A DNA stretch of 51,017 nt from Patescibacteria group bacterium (GCA_016938835.1 JAFGTW010000008.1:1-51017), one strand, 5' to 3'. Shown: positions 33,310-41,089, numbered from the stretch's first letter. Notes: generated from the letters alone by a model not told the origin. Made by a program: numbers and translations.

Positions 33310-33804
33310 ATGCTTATTGCCATCGCCTCTGATTTACATGACAATCTTACCAATTGGCAAATATTTAATAACTACTTAAACGAGCAGGGCATCAATACCC
33401 TGCTTTTCTGCGGCGATCTATGTAATAACGAGACCTTACAGCATATCCGACAGGAATTTCCTGGAAAAATATATTTTATCGCTGGTAATCAAGAATTATA
33501 TGATTTTCAGGAAGCAGAAAATTTAAAAAACGCTGAATTTTTAGGCCGCCACGGAGCCATAGAAATAAAAAACATTAAAATTGGCTTAATTCACGAACCA
33601 AATTTTAAAGAAAAACTATTAAGAGAAAGGGATAATCTTAATTTCATTTTTTATGGACACACTCATAAGCCTTGGATAGAAAATGAAGGCTCTTTAGTTG
33701 TTGCCAATCCCGGAACTTTGGGTGGAGTTTTTTATCGAGCTAGTTTTGCTCTTTTAAACACCAAAACAAAAAAACTTGAATTAAAAATTTTAGACCAGCT
33801 ATAG
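33310..33804 (+). CDS. YfcE/MJ0936-type metallophosphoesterase
   Basis: The 164-aa calcineurin-like phosphoesterase has all metal motifs: ASDLHDN, FCGDLC, AGNQE (in place of GNCD/GNHD), LIHE and YGHTHKP, then NPGTLGG. Family members hydrolyse phosphodiesters with unknown natural substrates. It is the third gene of the pilB-translin unit and is followed by a terminator. Next to a possible RNA-binding translin, a nucleotide substrate is plausible but inferred. Confidence 0.92.
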   Translation: MLIAIASDLHDNLTNWQIFNNYLNEQGINTLLFCGDLCNNETLQHIRQEFPGKIYFIAGNQELYDFQEAENLKNAEFLGRHGAIEIKNIKIGLIHEPNFKEKLLRERDNLNFIFYGHTHKPWIENEGSLVVANPGTLGGVFYRASFALLNTKTKKLELKILDQL

Positions 33805-33809
33805 CCAAC

Positions 33810-33843
33810 AAAAAAAGATCTTCTTTTAGGGAAGGTCTTTTTT
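33810..33843 (+). terminator. Terminator of pilB-translin-phosphoesterase
   Basis: AAAAAAGATCTTC/GAAGGTCTTTTTT, 13 pairs including one T-G, ending in a T tract; it can also serve uvrA from the other side. Confidence 0.85.
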
Positions 33844-33856
33844 AATATATTCAACA

Positions 33857-36325
33857 TTATTTATATAATTCTTGTAAATATTGGCCAGTAATACTTTGCT
33901 TACACTTAATAATGTCTAAAGGTGTTCCTTGCGCCACTACTTGCCCACCTTTAGCGCCACCATCCGGCCCCATATCAATTACCCAATCTACTGATTTAAT
34001 AACATCTAAGTTGTGCTCAATAATTAAAACCGTATTGCCCTGATCAACTAATAAATTTAAAACTTTAAGTAAGCGATCAATATCAGCGAAATGCAAGCCC
34101 GTTGTCGGTTCATCTAAGATATATAAAGTGCGTCCAGTCGCCCGGCGTGATAATTCAGTTGCTAATTTAATGCGCTGTGCTTCACCGCCAGAAAAAGTAG
34201 TGGCCGATTGACCAAGGTGAATGTAGCCAAGGCCAACCTCTTCTAAAGTGGAAAGTTTTTGATACAAGGCTGACTGATCTTTAAAAAATTCTAAAGCTTC
34301 ACTTACAGTTAAATTTAAAACATCAAAAATATTTTTATCCTTATATCTAATATCAAGAATTTTTTGCTGAAATCGCTGGCCATGACAAGCCTCACATTTT
34401 AAATAGACATCATTTAAAAATTGCATCTCTACTTTAATGGCACCATCACCAGAACAGCGCTCGCAACGACCACCGGAAACATTAAAAGAAAAGTGTCCGG
34501 GAGTTAAGCGCTTTAAACGTGATTCCGGTAAAGCTGCAAATAGATCTCTTATATAAGTATATAGTCCCGTGTAGGTGGCTGGATTGGAACGAGGAGTACG
34601 GCCAATCGGAGATTGATTAATATCAATCACTTTATCAATATTATCCAAACCTTTAATTTCTTTATGAGCACCTACCTCTGCCTTTGAACGATAAAATTTA
34701 CGAGTTAAGGCGTTAGCTAGGATATCAGACATTAAGGTTGATTTACCTGAACCAGAAACACCAGTAATTGCCACTAATTTAGCTAAAGGGATATCAACGT
34801 TAATATCTTTTAAATTATGCTCACTAGCCCCAAGCACAGAAATTACTTTACCGTTACCAGGTCGAAAATGCTTTTTATCAGGGATTGATTTTTCTCCTGA
34901 TAAATATGCTCCCGTAATTGATGTCCGGCATTTAGTAATTAATTCTGGTTTGCCAGCAAATAGAATATTGCCACCATGTTCCCCGGCACCAGGACCAACA
35001 TCAACCAAATAATCAGCAGCTTGCATCATTGCAATATCATGTTCAACTACAATCACCGTATTGCCATTATCACGTAAACTTTTAAGCATGGAAATAAGTT
35101 TATCATTATCGCGTTGATGTAAACCAACCGAAGGTTCATCTAAAACATAAAGAACACCACTTAAAGTTGAGCCAACTTGAGCCGCTAAGCGAATACGTTG
35201 AGCCTCTCCGCCAGACAAACTAGCTGCTGGTCTATTTAAAGTTAAGTAAGATAAACCAACTTTTTCTAAAAATTCTAAATTTTTTACCACTTCTTTTAAA
35301 ATAGGACGAATAATACCAGCGGCTGAACCCCAATTTTCTTTTTCTAACCAAGAAAACAAAAGTGCCCTCAAAGAATCAACTGTTTTCTCACCTAAATCAA
35401 AAATATTTAAACCTTTAATCTTTACCGCTAAATATTCTGGTTTTAAGCGAGCGCCAGCACAAGCAGGACAAATAGCTGGTCGCATGCATTTTTCTATTTC
35501 CTGTTTAACAAAATTTGATTTCGTTTCTTCATAGCGAGTTAACAACTCAGTGCTTAAGCCCGTCCATTTCTTGTCTCCGTTTAAAATAGCAGCTCTCTGA
35601 CCAGCTGTTAAAGTTTGCAAGGATTGCTCAAGGGTAAAACCATAGCGTTCACCTAATTGCTTTAGTTGTCCAAACAAAGAACTGTTTTGATTTAAATTAG
35701 CGTGAGATAAAGGTTTAATTGCTCCCTGTAATAAACTTAATTTAAGATTAAAAACTAGTTCTGGATCTATTTCTGTACGTGTGCCAAGTCCACTACAATA
35801 ACTACAGGCGCCGTAGTTTGAATTAAAGGAAAAATGACGAGGCTCCATTTCTGATAAAACATAACTACAATTTGCACAAGCATAAAGATAATGCGGATCA
35901 TCTTTCTTTTTCGTCTTACTGTTTCTTACTGCCTTTTTCAAACGAGTCTTACAATGAGGACAATATGGCCAAGCGACACGAGCATATAATAAACGCAAAT
36001 AATCATAAATTTCTGTCACTGTACCAACAGTAGAACGAGGATTATTTCCAACCGTTCTTTGATCAATGGCAATAGCTGGTGATAAGCCTTCAATTAAATC
36101 AAAATCAGGCTTATCCATTAAGCCTACAAATTGACGAGCATAAGCTGATAAAGATTCAACGTATCGACGCTGACCCTCAGCATAAATAGTATCGAAAGCC
36201 AAAGAAGATTTACCAGAACCGGATAAACCAGTAATAACAATCAGTTGATTACGTGGTAAATCAAGGCTAATATTTTTCAAATTATGAGTACGAGCACCGC
36301 TTATCTTAATCTTATTTTCAAGCAT
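33857..36325 (-). CDS. uvrA: Excinuclease ABC subunit A lacking the UvrB-binding domain (UvrA2-like)
   Basis: UvrA is the damage sensor of nucleotide excision repair. Both ABC halves are intact: Walker [10 protein letters not shown] (33-41) and GVSGSGKST, signatures LSGGEAQR and FSGGEAQR, and CxxC zinc modules (CPHC/CANC, CSYC, CPAC, CERC). It is only 822 aa against about 940. Alignment by eye with E. coli UvrA shows that the ~115-residue UvrB-binding domain after RLLYARV..PYCPHC is replaced by about 18 residues (131-148). This is the hallmark of UvrA2-type proteins. No uvrB or uvrC is in the window. The single start ATG at 36325 has no clear Shine-Dalgarno sequence. Confidence 0.95.
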   Translation of the reverse strand: MLENKIKISGARTHNLKNISLDLPRNQLIVITGLSGSGKSSLAFDTIYAEGQRRYVESLSAYARQFVGLMDKPDFDLIEGLSPAIAIDQRTVGNNPRSTVGTVTEIYDYLRLLYARVAWPYCPHCKTRLKKAVRNSKTKKKDDPHYLYACANCSYVLSEMEPRHFSFNSNYGACSYCSGLGTRTEIDPELVFNLKLSLLQGAIKPLSHANLNQNSSLFGQLKQLGERYGFTLEQSLQTLTAGQRAAILNGDKKWTGLSTELLTRYEETKSNFVKQEIEKCMRPAICPACAGARLKPEYLAVKIKGLNIFDLGEKTVDSLRALLFSWLEKENWGSAAGIIRPILKEVVKNLEFLEKVGLSYLTLNRPAASLSGGEAQRIRLAAQVGSTLSGVLYVLDEPSVGLHQRDNDKLISMLKSLRDNGNTVIVVEHDIAMMQAADYLVDVGPGAGEHGGNILFAGKPELITKCRTSITGAYLSGEKSIPDKKHFRPGNGKVISVLGASEHNLKDINVDIPLAKLVAITGVSGSGKSTLMSDILANALTRKFYRSKAEVGAHKEIKGLDNIDKVIDINQSPIGRTPRSNPATYTGLYTYIRDLFAALPESRLKRLTPGHFSFNVSGGRCERCSGDGAIKVEMQFLNDVYLKCEACHGQRFQQKILDIRYKDKNIFDVLNLTVSEALEFFKDQSALYQKLSTLEEVGLGYIHLGQSATTFSGGEAQRIKLATELSRRATGRTLYILDEPTTGLHFADIDRLLKVLNLLVDQGNTVLIIEHNLDVIKSVDWVIDMGPDGGAKGGQVVAQGTPLDIIKCKQSITGQYLQELYK

Positions 36326-36378
36326 GAAGGCAAAAATTAATATTTTTTGAATAGAGTATATTATACAAGCTTTTTACC

Positions 36379-36405
36379 AAAAAAACAAGGCAGTAAAAAA
36401 CTGCC
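36379..36405 (-). terminator. Terminator of the phospholipase D gene
   Basis: On the minus strand GGCAGT-TTTTT-ACTGCC is followed by TTGTTTTTTT, lying between the PLD stop and the uvrA start. Confidence 0.75.
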
Positions 36406-36427
36406 CTGATTATATACTTCTTAGTAT

Positions 36428-37465
36428 TTAGAAAAATGATAAAAATATTTTAAAAATAGACATCAATATACGTTGAACAAAACTTAAACGTCTAAAACTA
36501 AGCTCCGGCTTTCGTGCTTGAGCTTCCCATTTATTAATAATTTTTATAAGTGTAGCAATCGCCTGTTTTTGCTGAAAAAAAACACCAATTTCAGCATTAA
36601 AACCAAAAGATAAAACATCTAAATTTTGTGAACCAACTAAAGCCTCTCTTTCATCAATTAACATGACCTTGGCATGATTCATGTTTGGCGTAAAATAAAA
36701 TTCAACACCAACTAAAGCCAAGCGGCAAGCATTAAAATAATTAATTTTGTTTAAAACTTTAATATCAGTATCTTCAGGAATAATTATTTTTACCTTAACC
36801 CCTCTTCTAACCGCATCATCCAAAGCCTGCATTAAACGGCGCGGAGGTAATAAATATGGAGTAATAATTTTAATAGACGTTTTGGCTTCAATCAATTTTT
36901 TCAAATAATAATTATTCAAGCGATATTTTTTATCTCCTATCTCCCAAGTGTCTATTACCCATGACTTAATTTTTTTTACTAAAGGTAAACGGCTTTGTTT
37001 TAAAATATTATTATTTTTACCGCCACACTGTTGATATGTATAAGCAAAAGAGCGAAGCAATGGTTTAATAATCTTACCACCTAGCCGCAAATGCAAATCT
37101 TGCCAATTACGTATTTTATTTTCAATATTAACACCACCAATAAAAGCAATCTTACTATCAATAATTACCAATTTACGATGTGTGCGACGCAACCAACGAG
37201 AAAAGAATAATAACTCTACTCCGGCAGAACGTAAATCTTGGATAGATGAAGCTTTTAATTCACTGCTACCATAGGCATCAAGCACCATTACTACTTCCAG
37301 TCCTAATAAAGCCTTAGCTTTCAACTGCCCTAAAAAATCATGTGTTTGTTGAGTGTCTCCCAAAAAAATATACATTTCAATATATATTGATTTTTGAGCT
37401 TGATTAATGGCGGCCATGATTCCATCCCAAGCCTTATCTGAAGTTGTATAAAATTTATAGCGCAT
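36428..37465 (-). CDS. Phospholipase D-family protein (cardiolipin-synthase-like)
   Basis: The 345-aa protein has two HKD motifs, HRKLVIIDSKIAFIGG and HAKVMLIDEREALVGSQN, which together form the PLD active site. Cardiolipin synthases use it to join phosphatidylglycerol molecules; nucleases of the superfamily share it. No N-terminal membrane segment is present, unlike ClsA; the C terminus (RILMSIFKIFLSFF) is amphipathic or hydrophobic and may touch the membrane. TATAAT ends 6 nt before the ATG, so the mRNA should be leaderless. Confidence 0.9.
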   Translation of the reverse strand: MRYKFYTTSDKAWDGIMAAINQAQKSIYIEMYIFLGDTQQTHDFLGQLKAKALLGLEVVMVLDAYGSSELKASSIQDLRSAGVELLFFSRWLRRTHRKLVIIDSKIAFIGGVNIENKIRNWQDLHLRLGGKIIKPLLRSFAYTYQQCGGKNNNILKQSRLPLVKKIKSWVIDTWEIGDKKYRLNNYYLKKLIEAKTSIKIITPYLLPPRRLMQALDDAVRRGVKVKIIIPEDTDIKVLNKINYFNACRLALVGVEFYFTPNMNHAKVMLIDEREALVGSQNLDVLSFGFNAEIGVFFQQKQAIATLIKIINKWEAQARKPELSFRRLSFVQRILMSIFKIFLSFF

Positions 37466-37471
37466 ATATTT

Positions 37472-37477
37472 ATTATA
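37472..37477 (-). promoter_or_regulatory. -10 box of the PLD gene (leaderless)
   Basis: TATAAT on the minus strand with 6 nt to the ATG at 37465; a TTAAGT at 18-nt spacing is the only -35 candidate. Confidence 0.6.
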
Positions 37478-37665
37478 TCACGCCTAAGTAAATAGACTTA
37501 ACATAATATTAGCTATTTGTATTTTAGGTTTTTTAACCTGATTAAGCAATGATTGATAAATTTTACTTCACTATAAAAATAAATTAACAGATGAAGAATA
37601 AATTAATTTTAATCTTAGCTGAAGTAGTGGTTTAATCCTATTCAATTCCACAGCCTAAAAGCTGT

Positions 37666-37709
37666 CTAATTAAAAACAACTCCACAAAAATGAAGTTGTT
37701 TTTAATTAG
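37666..37709 (-). terminator. Terminator behind the tRNA-Glu-associated RNA
   Basis: A perfect 16-bp stem CTAATTAAAAACAACT/AGTTGTTTTTAATTAG with a T-rich arm on the minus strand, 200 nt ahead of the PLD gene. Confidence 0.8.
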
Positions 37710-37725
37710 TAGTCCCTAGGGGAGT
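37709..37725 (+). repeat. 17-bp direct repeat, copy 1 (duplicate of tRNA-Glu 3' end)
   Basis: GTAGTCCCTAGGGGAGT is identical to the bases covering the tRNA-Glu 3' acceptor strand, discriminator and T-stem half (37926-37942). The two copies are 217 bp apart in the same orientation, like attL/attR at a tRNA 3' end. Confidence 0.85.
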
Positions 37726-37885
37726 TATCGCGCTCGCTTTTCTTCCGAAAAGCTCACTTGTCCAGAGTTGGCATCCAATATGCCCCCGGCATATTGTCCG
37801 ACATTTGTCTGCATCCTCACCGCTCAACATAGCGGCTCGGATTTGACTCATTTCCAACTTGTTCGACTCCCGCGCCTATGGCGCC
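37710..37885 (-). ncRNA. Structured RNA candidate downstream of tRNA-Glu
   Basis: This minus-strand stretch is much more GC-rich than its surroundings. GGGAGT/ACTCCC closes it; AGTTGG/CCAACT lies inside; then AUCC-GA-GCCGCU...AGCGGU-GA-GGAU, a perfect CAATATGCC/GGCATATTG hairpin, and GU-GA-GCUUUUC-GGAA-GAAAAGC-GA-GC. Two hairpins show tandem G-A pairs flanking the helix and one has a GNRA tetraloop, which is strong evidence for a folded RNA on this strand. It ends in a 16-bp terminator. It does not match tmRNA, RNase P, SRP or a riboswitch class I know. Confidence 0.6.
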
Positions 37886-37886
37886 A

Positions 37887-37924
37887 TAAATAAAAGAGCA
37901 GTCATATGACTGCTCTTTTATTTA
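37887..37924 (-). terminator. Perfect 19-bp palindrome behind tRNA-Glu
   Basis: TAAATAAAAGAGCAGTCAT and its exact complement meet without a spacer. It directly follows tRNA-Glu and carries TTTTATTT on the 3' arm, so it can end or pause the tRNA transcript on either strand. Confidence 0.75.
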
Positions 37925-37925
37925 C

Positions 37926-37942
37926 GTAGTCCCTAGGGGAGT
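37926..37942 (+). repeat. 17-bp direct repeat, copy 2 (inside tRNA-Glu)
   Basis: The second GTAGTCCCTAGGGGAGT; all but its first base lie within the tRNA-Glu gene. Confidence 0.85.
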
Positions 37943-37998
37943 CGAACCCCTCTTACCAGGATGAAAACCTGGTGTCCTAACCGATAGACGAAGGGACC
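37927..37998 (-). tRNA. tRNA-Glu(UUC)
   Basis: Minus strand: acceptor GGTCCCT/AGGGACT (G1-U72 wobble), TCGTCTATCGG D arm, anticodon stem CCAGG/CCTGG around TTTTCAT (anticodon TTC), T arm AGGGG-TTCGACT-CCCCT, discriminator A; CCA is not encoded. Confidence 0.95.
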
Positions 37999-38041
37999 AA
38001 GATAAAAAAATAGAACAAAAAAAGTTCTTATTTGCAAAAAT

Positions 38042-38070
38042 ATTGTATAGATATTTTTAAGCTTTGTCAA
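38042..38070 (-). promoter_or_regulatory. Consensus promoter of tRNA-Glu
   Basis: Minus strand TTGACA (38070-38065), exactly 17 nt, TACAAT (38047-38042): the best -35 box in the window. The start is near 38035, leaving a 5' leader of about 37 nt with an AGAAC/GTTCT hairpin. Confidence 0.88.
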
Positions 38071-38110
38071 ATTAATATTTATCTAATTTAACCTTAGTCT
38101 CACAATAATC

Positions 38111-38138
38111 TTGCCATTATTTAAAAAAACATTACAAT
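38111..38138 (+). promoter_or_regulatory. Promoter of tsaD (leaderless)
   Basis: TTGCCA (38111-38116), 16 nt, TACAAT (38133-38138), then only 8 nt to the ATG at 38147. Confidence 0.65.
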
Positions 38139-38146
38139 TACTATAT

Positions 38147-39187
38147 ATGTATATATTAGGAATTGAAAGTAGTTGCGATGAAAGTGCCGCCTCTGTTTTA
38201 AAAGCCTCTGGGCAAAAAACGGAGATTTTAAGTAATGTCATTTCTTCACAAATTGATATCCATACTCAATATGGCGGAGTAATTCCAGAAATTGCCGCTC
38301 GCGAACACGTCTTAAATATATTACCAACGATTGAATCAGCTCTAAAAGAGGCAAAAATACAAGCCAAGGACTTAAAGGCAATTGCTGTCACACAAGGACC
38401 AGGGCTATTAAGTTCACTCATTGCTGGTGTTGAAACTGCTAAAGCTTTATCAATTATTTGGCAGAAACCTCTCATACCTACACATCACATTATTGGACAT
38501 ATTTATGCAAACTTTATTAGTACTGAAAAACAGCCTCAATTCCCTTTGCTAGCCTTAGTCGTATCTGGTGGACATAGCAACATCATTTACATGTCTGATC
38601 ACTATAAATTTAAAGTCATTGGTGAGACAAAAGATGATGCCGCTGGTGAAGCTTATGACAAAGCTGCTAAAATGATGGGGCTAAGTTATCCTGGTGGACC
38701 AATTATTGCTAAATATGCCGAAGAGTTTAGATTAAGTGGCAAAAATTGTAAAATTGAGCTACCAAGACCGATGTTAAATTCACCTGATTTTAATTTTTCC
38801 TTTTCTGGACTTAAAACCGCCCTATTATACAAATTACAAAAAGATAAAAAGTGGAAAGACAGAATTCCTGAATACTGTCTTGCCTTTGAAGAGGCGGTTA
38901 TTGACACTTTATCTCATAAAATCATCAAAGCATCTCACAAATACCCAGTAAAAAGTATACTTCTAGCTGGTGGCGTGGCCGCTAACCGTGCCTTAAGAAC
39001 AAAATTAAACACTGAAATTAGTGAAAAATTACCAAATACTAAACTATACTTACCAAATTTAAGCTATACCACTGATAATGCCGCCATGATTGCCTCAGCT
39101 GGATATTTCAATTATTACAAACATAAAAACAAGGCTTTTGCTAATTTCAAAAAATTGAGTGCCAGATGTGATCTAAAGATCTCTTAA
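38147..39187 (+). CDS. tsaD: tRNA N6-threonylcarbamoyladenosine synthase subunit TsaD
   Basis: TsaD transfers threonylcarbamoyl to A37 of tRNAs that read ANN codons. Conserved elements are ILGIESSCDESA at the N terminus, HIIGHIYANF with the metal-binding histidines, VSGGHSNI, GEAYDKAAKMMGLSYPGGP and the C-terminal AGGVAANRALR and YTTDNAAMIA. I use the ATG at 38147 (346 aa); the track's 38111 start is a TTG that coincides with the -35 box. tRNA-Cys follows 45 nt downstream. Confidence 0.97.
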   Translation: MYILGIESSCDESAASVLKASGQKTEILSNVISSQIDIHTQYGGVIPEIAAREHVLNILPTIESALKEAKIQAKDLKAIAVTQGPGLLSSLIAGVETAKALSIIWQKPLIPTHHIIGHIYANFISTEKQPQFPLLALVVSGGHSNIIYMSDHYKFKVIGETKDDAAGEAYDKAAKMMGLSYPGGPIIAKYAEEFRLSGKNCKIELPRPMLNSPDFNFSFSGLKTALLYKLQKDKKWKDRIPEYCLAFEEAVIDTLSHKIIKASHKYPVKSILLAGGVAANRALRTKLNTEISEKLPNTKLYLPNLSYTTDNAAMIASAGYFNYYKHKNKAFANFKKLSARCDLKIS

Positions 39188-39232
39188 TATTTGCTTTTTT
39201 CCTATCAATCTATTAAAATATTGATACATTAT

Positions 39233-39306
39233 GGCTCGATGGTGAAGTGGTCTAACACTGCAGTTTGCAAAACTGCCATTCGTGGGTTCGACTCCCACTC
39301 GAGCCT
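39233..39306 (+). tRNA. tRNA-Cys(GCA)
   Basis: Acceptor GGCTCGA/TCGAGCC, anticodon stem GCAGT/ACTGC around TTGCAAA (anticodon GCA), T arm GTGGG-TTCGACT-CCCAC and the U73 discriminator typical of cysteine tRNA. Confidence 0.95.
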
Positions 39307-39311
39307 CAATT

Positions 39312-39344
39312 AAAAGACTTTGTTAATAAACAAGGTCTTTTTTT
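39312..39344 (+). terminator. Terminator of tsaD/tRNA-Cys
   Basis: AAAAGACTTTGTT/AACAAGGTCTTTT with an AATA loop and a T tract. Confidence 0.85.
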
Positions 39345-39368
39345 ATTATTAAAATTAATACTAAGATA

Positions 39369-39377
39369 TGTGGATAA
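39369..39377 (-). promoter_or_regulatory. DnaA box (TGTGGATAA orientation)
   Basis: The exact complement of the consensus DnaA box TTATCCACA, inside an AT-rich gap. A partial site (TAGTCCACA) lies at 39410-39418. Confidence 0.6.
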
Positions 39378-39505
39378 CTTGTGTTTTCTGTGTATAAAAT
39401 ATAATTTTTAGTCCACAAATACCTAGACTTAAACTCTAATTATATAATTATTTTAGGCTAATATTAAATTAATTATTTAATATTGGCAATAAATTAACAG
39501 TAATC

Positions 39506-39534
39506 TTGCCTTATCCACAAATACATGCTATAAT
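39506..39534 (+). promoter_or_regulatory. Promoter of the 338-nt transcript
   Basis: TTGCCT (39506-39511), 17 nt, TATAAT (39529-39534) preceded by TGC (extended -10). A perfect DnaA box lies in its spacer. Confidence 0.8.
39511..39519 (+). promoter_or_regulatory. DnaA box inside a promoter spacer
   Basis: TTATCCACA, a perfect consensus box, overlaps the last -35 base and the spacer of the promoter at 39506-39534; DnaA bound here would block RNA polymerase. Confidence 0.6.
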
Positions 39535-39602
39535 AGTAATAGTTAAACAAAGTTCCTTTCACTGAGTCTTAGATTATTTGTCGGCGCTAGTACGACAAAA
39601 GA

Positions 39603-39722
39603 ATGGCAAAACAGCCAAAAGGGCAAGAAAAAAGGGCTAATCAAAAAGAAGAAAAAAGCTTAATAAAATCTAAAAAAGTAATTTTATCAAGTTTTTATCC
39701 GAAAATTAGCACAATTAATTAA
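39603..39722 (+). CDS. Possible 39-aa lysine-rich peptide
   Basis: ATG at 39603 opens MAKQPKGQEKRANQKEEKSL... and ends in TAA at 39722; 10 of 39 residues are lysine. No Shine-Dalgarno sequence precedes it. It lies inside the 338-nt transcript just after the first hairpin. It may be chance in AT-rich DNA. Confidence 0.25.
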   Translation: MAKQPKGQEKRANQKEEKSLIKSKKVILSSFYPKISTIN

Positions 39723-39810
39723 AACAAACCACATCTTGCAAAGAAACGGTGAAAAGACAAAAGCTTTAAAACTAGCAAAAGCCTCAATAATCCTGGTGTT
39801 AACTAGGATT

Positions 39811-39878
39811 GGGGCTCAGACGACGGCCTATTACTTGCTTCTTATAGCAAAGAACTGCCCGTTCTGGGCCCCTTTTTT
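39811..39878 (+). terminator. Long terminator hairpin before ychF
   Basis: GGGGC (39811-39815) pairs with GCCCC (39868-39872); CAGA/TCTG and CGG/CCG continue the stem; six T follow. Confidence 0.75.
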
Positions 39879-39957
39879 AATACTTAAATTATTTAATTGC
39901 TTTTTAAACTTATTCCTGCTAAAAATATATCGTAATAATGCTTAATCATTTTAATAT

Positions 39958-41022
39958 ATGCCCCTATCTATTGGAATTGTCGGCCTACCTAATGTAGGCA
40001 AATCAAGCCTATTTAATATTCTTACTAAAAAGAGCGTAGAAGCGGCCAATTATCCTTTTTGTACAATTGATCCTAATGTAGGGGTAGTTAAAGTTCCAGA
40101 CCAACGTTTAAATGAGTTAGCAGCAGTCTCAAAACCACTGAAACTTATTCCTACAAGTATTGAATTTGTTGATATCGCTGGTTTAGTGGCTGGGGCGAGT
40201 AAAGGCGAAGGCTTGGGCAATAAATTCCTTTCCCATATCCGAGAATGTGATGCTATTTGTGAGGTTATTCGTAATTTTCAAGATAAAAATATTATTCATG
40301 TAAACGGTGAAATTAATCCAAAGGGTGATAAAGAAACTATTAACCTTGAGTTAATATTAGCTGATTTAGCCAGTATTGAGAAAAGACTAGAAAAAACCCG
40401 GAAAGAAAGCCGGAGTGGTAATAAGGAATTAATTACCCAAACAACTATTTTAGACCGAATATTTAAGCATTTGGAGCAAGGATTAGCTATTCGATCACTT
40501 GAATTCAACGAAGAAGATCTACCCTTTATAAAAGAGCTTAATCTTTTAACCATTAAACCGATTATCTACTTGCTAAATGCCGATGATTTAGAAAATTTGC
40601 CTGATTTAGGTGAAATGGATGGCGAAGTTATTAGTGTTAATGTAAAAATTGAGGAAGAAATTGCCACTCTACCTGAGACAGAGCAAGCTGAATACATTGA
40701 AGCATTAGGATTAAAACAAAGCGGCTTAGATAAATTAATTGCCGCTTCTTACAAACTCCTTGGTCTTGATACTTTTTTTACCACTGGCCCCGATGAGACC
40801 AGGGCTTGGACAATTAAACATAATACTAAAGCACCGGATGCTGCTGGAGTGATCCACACCGACTTTATCAAAGGATTTATCCGGGCTGAAGTTATTCAAT
40901 GGGATAAATTTGTTGAGACGGGCAGCGAAGCAAAGGCGCGCGAACAAGGCTTAATTCGCACTGAAGGAAAAAATTATATTGTTCAGGATGGCGATGTCTG
41001 CAATTTTTTGGTTAATCGTTAA
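39958..41022 (+). CDS. ychF: OBG-family ATPase/GTPase YchF
   Basis: YchF is a ribosome-associated P-loop NTPase that prefers ATP. GLPNVGKSSLFNILT (9-23) is the P loop, DIAGLVAGASKGEGLGN the G3 region, a coiled-coil insertion spans roughly 130-200, and a C-terminal TGS domain (LDTFFTTGPDETRAWTI to the end) is present. The base-recognition motif is NADD where many relatives have NxxE. The 354-aa length is normal. It follows the 338-nt transcript and its terminator, so it probably has its own weak promoter in the 80-nt gap. Confidence 0.96.
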   Translation: MPLSIGIVGLPNVGKSSLFNILTKKSVEAANYPFCTIDPNVGVVKVPDQRLNELAAVSKPLKLIPTSIEFVDIAGLVAGASKGEGLGNKFLSHIRECDAICEVIRNFQDKNIIHVNGEINPKGDKETINLELILADLASIEKRLEKTRKESRSGNKELITQTTILDRIFKHLEQGLAIRSLEFNEEDLPFIKELNLLTIKPIIYLLNADDLENLPDLGEMDGEVISVNVKIEEEIATLPETEQAEYIEALGLKQSGLDKLIAASYKLLGLDTFFTTGPDETRAWTIKHNTKAPDAAGVIHTDFIKGFIRAEVIQWDKFVETGSEAKAREQGLIRTEGKNYIVQDGDVCNFLVNR

Positions 41023-41042
41023 AATAAAGACTCAATATAGCA

Positions 41043-41075
41043 AAAAACCCGTCACACTTTATGCGACGGGTTTTT
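41043..41075 (+). terminator. Terminator of ychF
   Basis: AAAAACCCGTC/GACGGGTTTTT with an 11-nt loop; convergent with the 188-aa minus gene. Confidence 0.88.
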
Positions 41076-41089
41076 ATAATCAAATTATT

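Larger units (their letters stand above)
39541..39878 (+). ncRNA. Unassigned transcript, about 338 nt
   Basis: A strong promoter and a strong terminator enclose 338 nt without a convincing gene. TTTGTCG/CGACAAA (39577-39599) and AATCCT/AGGATT (about 39788-39810) are perfect stems. The end is a long GC-rich hairpin, GGGG...CAGA...CGG/CCG...TCTG...CCCC, with six T (39811-39878). The size suggests a housekeeping RNA, but the RNase P core GAGGAAAGTCC and the tmRNA TTCGA arm are absent. It could also be an mRNA for a 39-aa basic peptide. Confidence 0.5.

Noticed and set aside
37709-37942. Two tRNA-Glu genes in tandem
   Set aside because: Only the 3' 17 bases are repeated; no D arm or anticodon arm is present in the downstream copy.
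39541-39878. RNase P RNA or tmRNA, suggested by the length
   Set aside because: No GAGGAAAGTCC/P4 core, no TTCGA T-arm, no CCA end and no tag ending in Ala-Ala.
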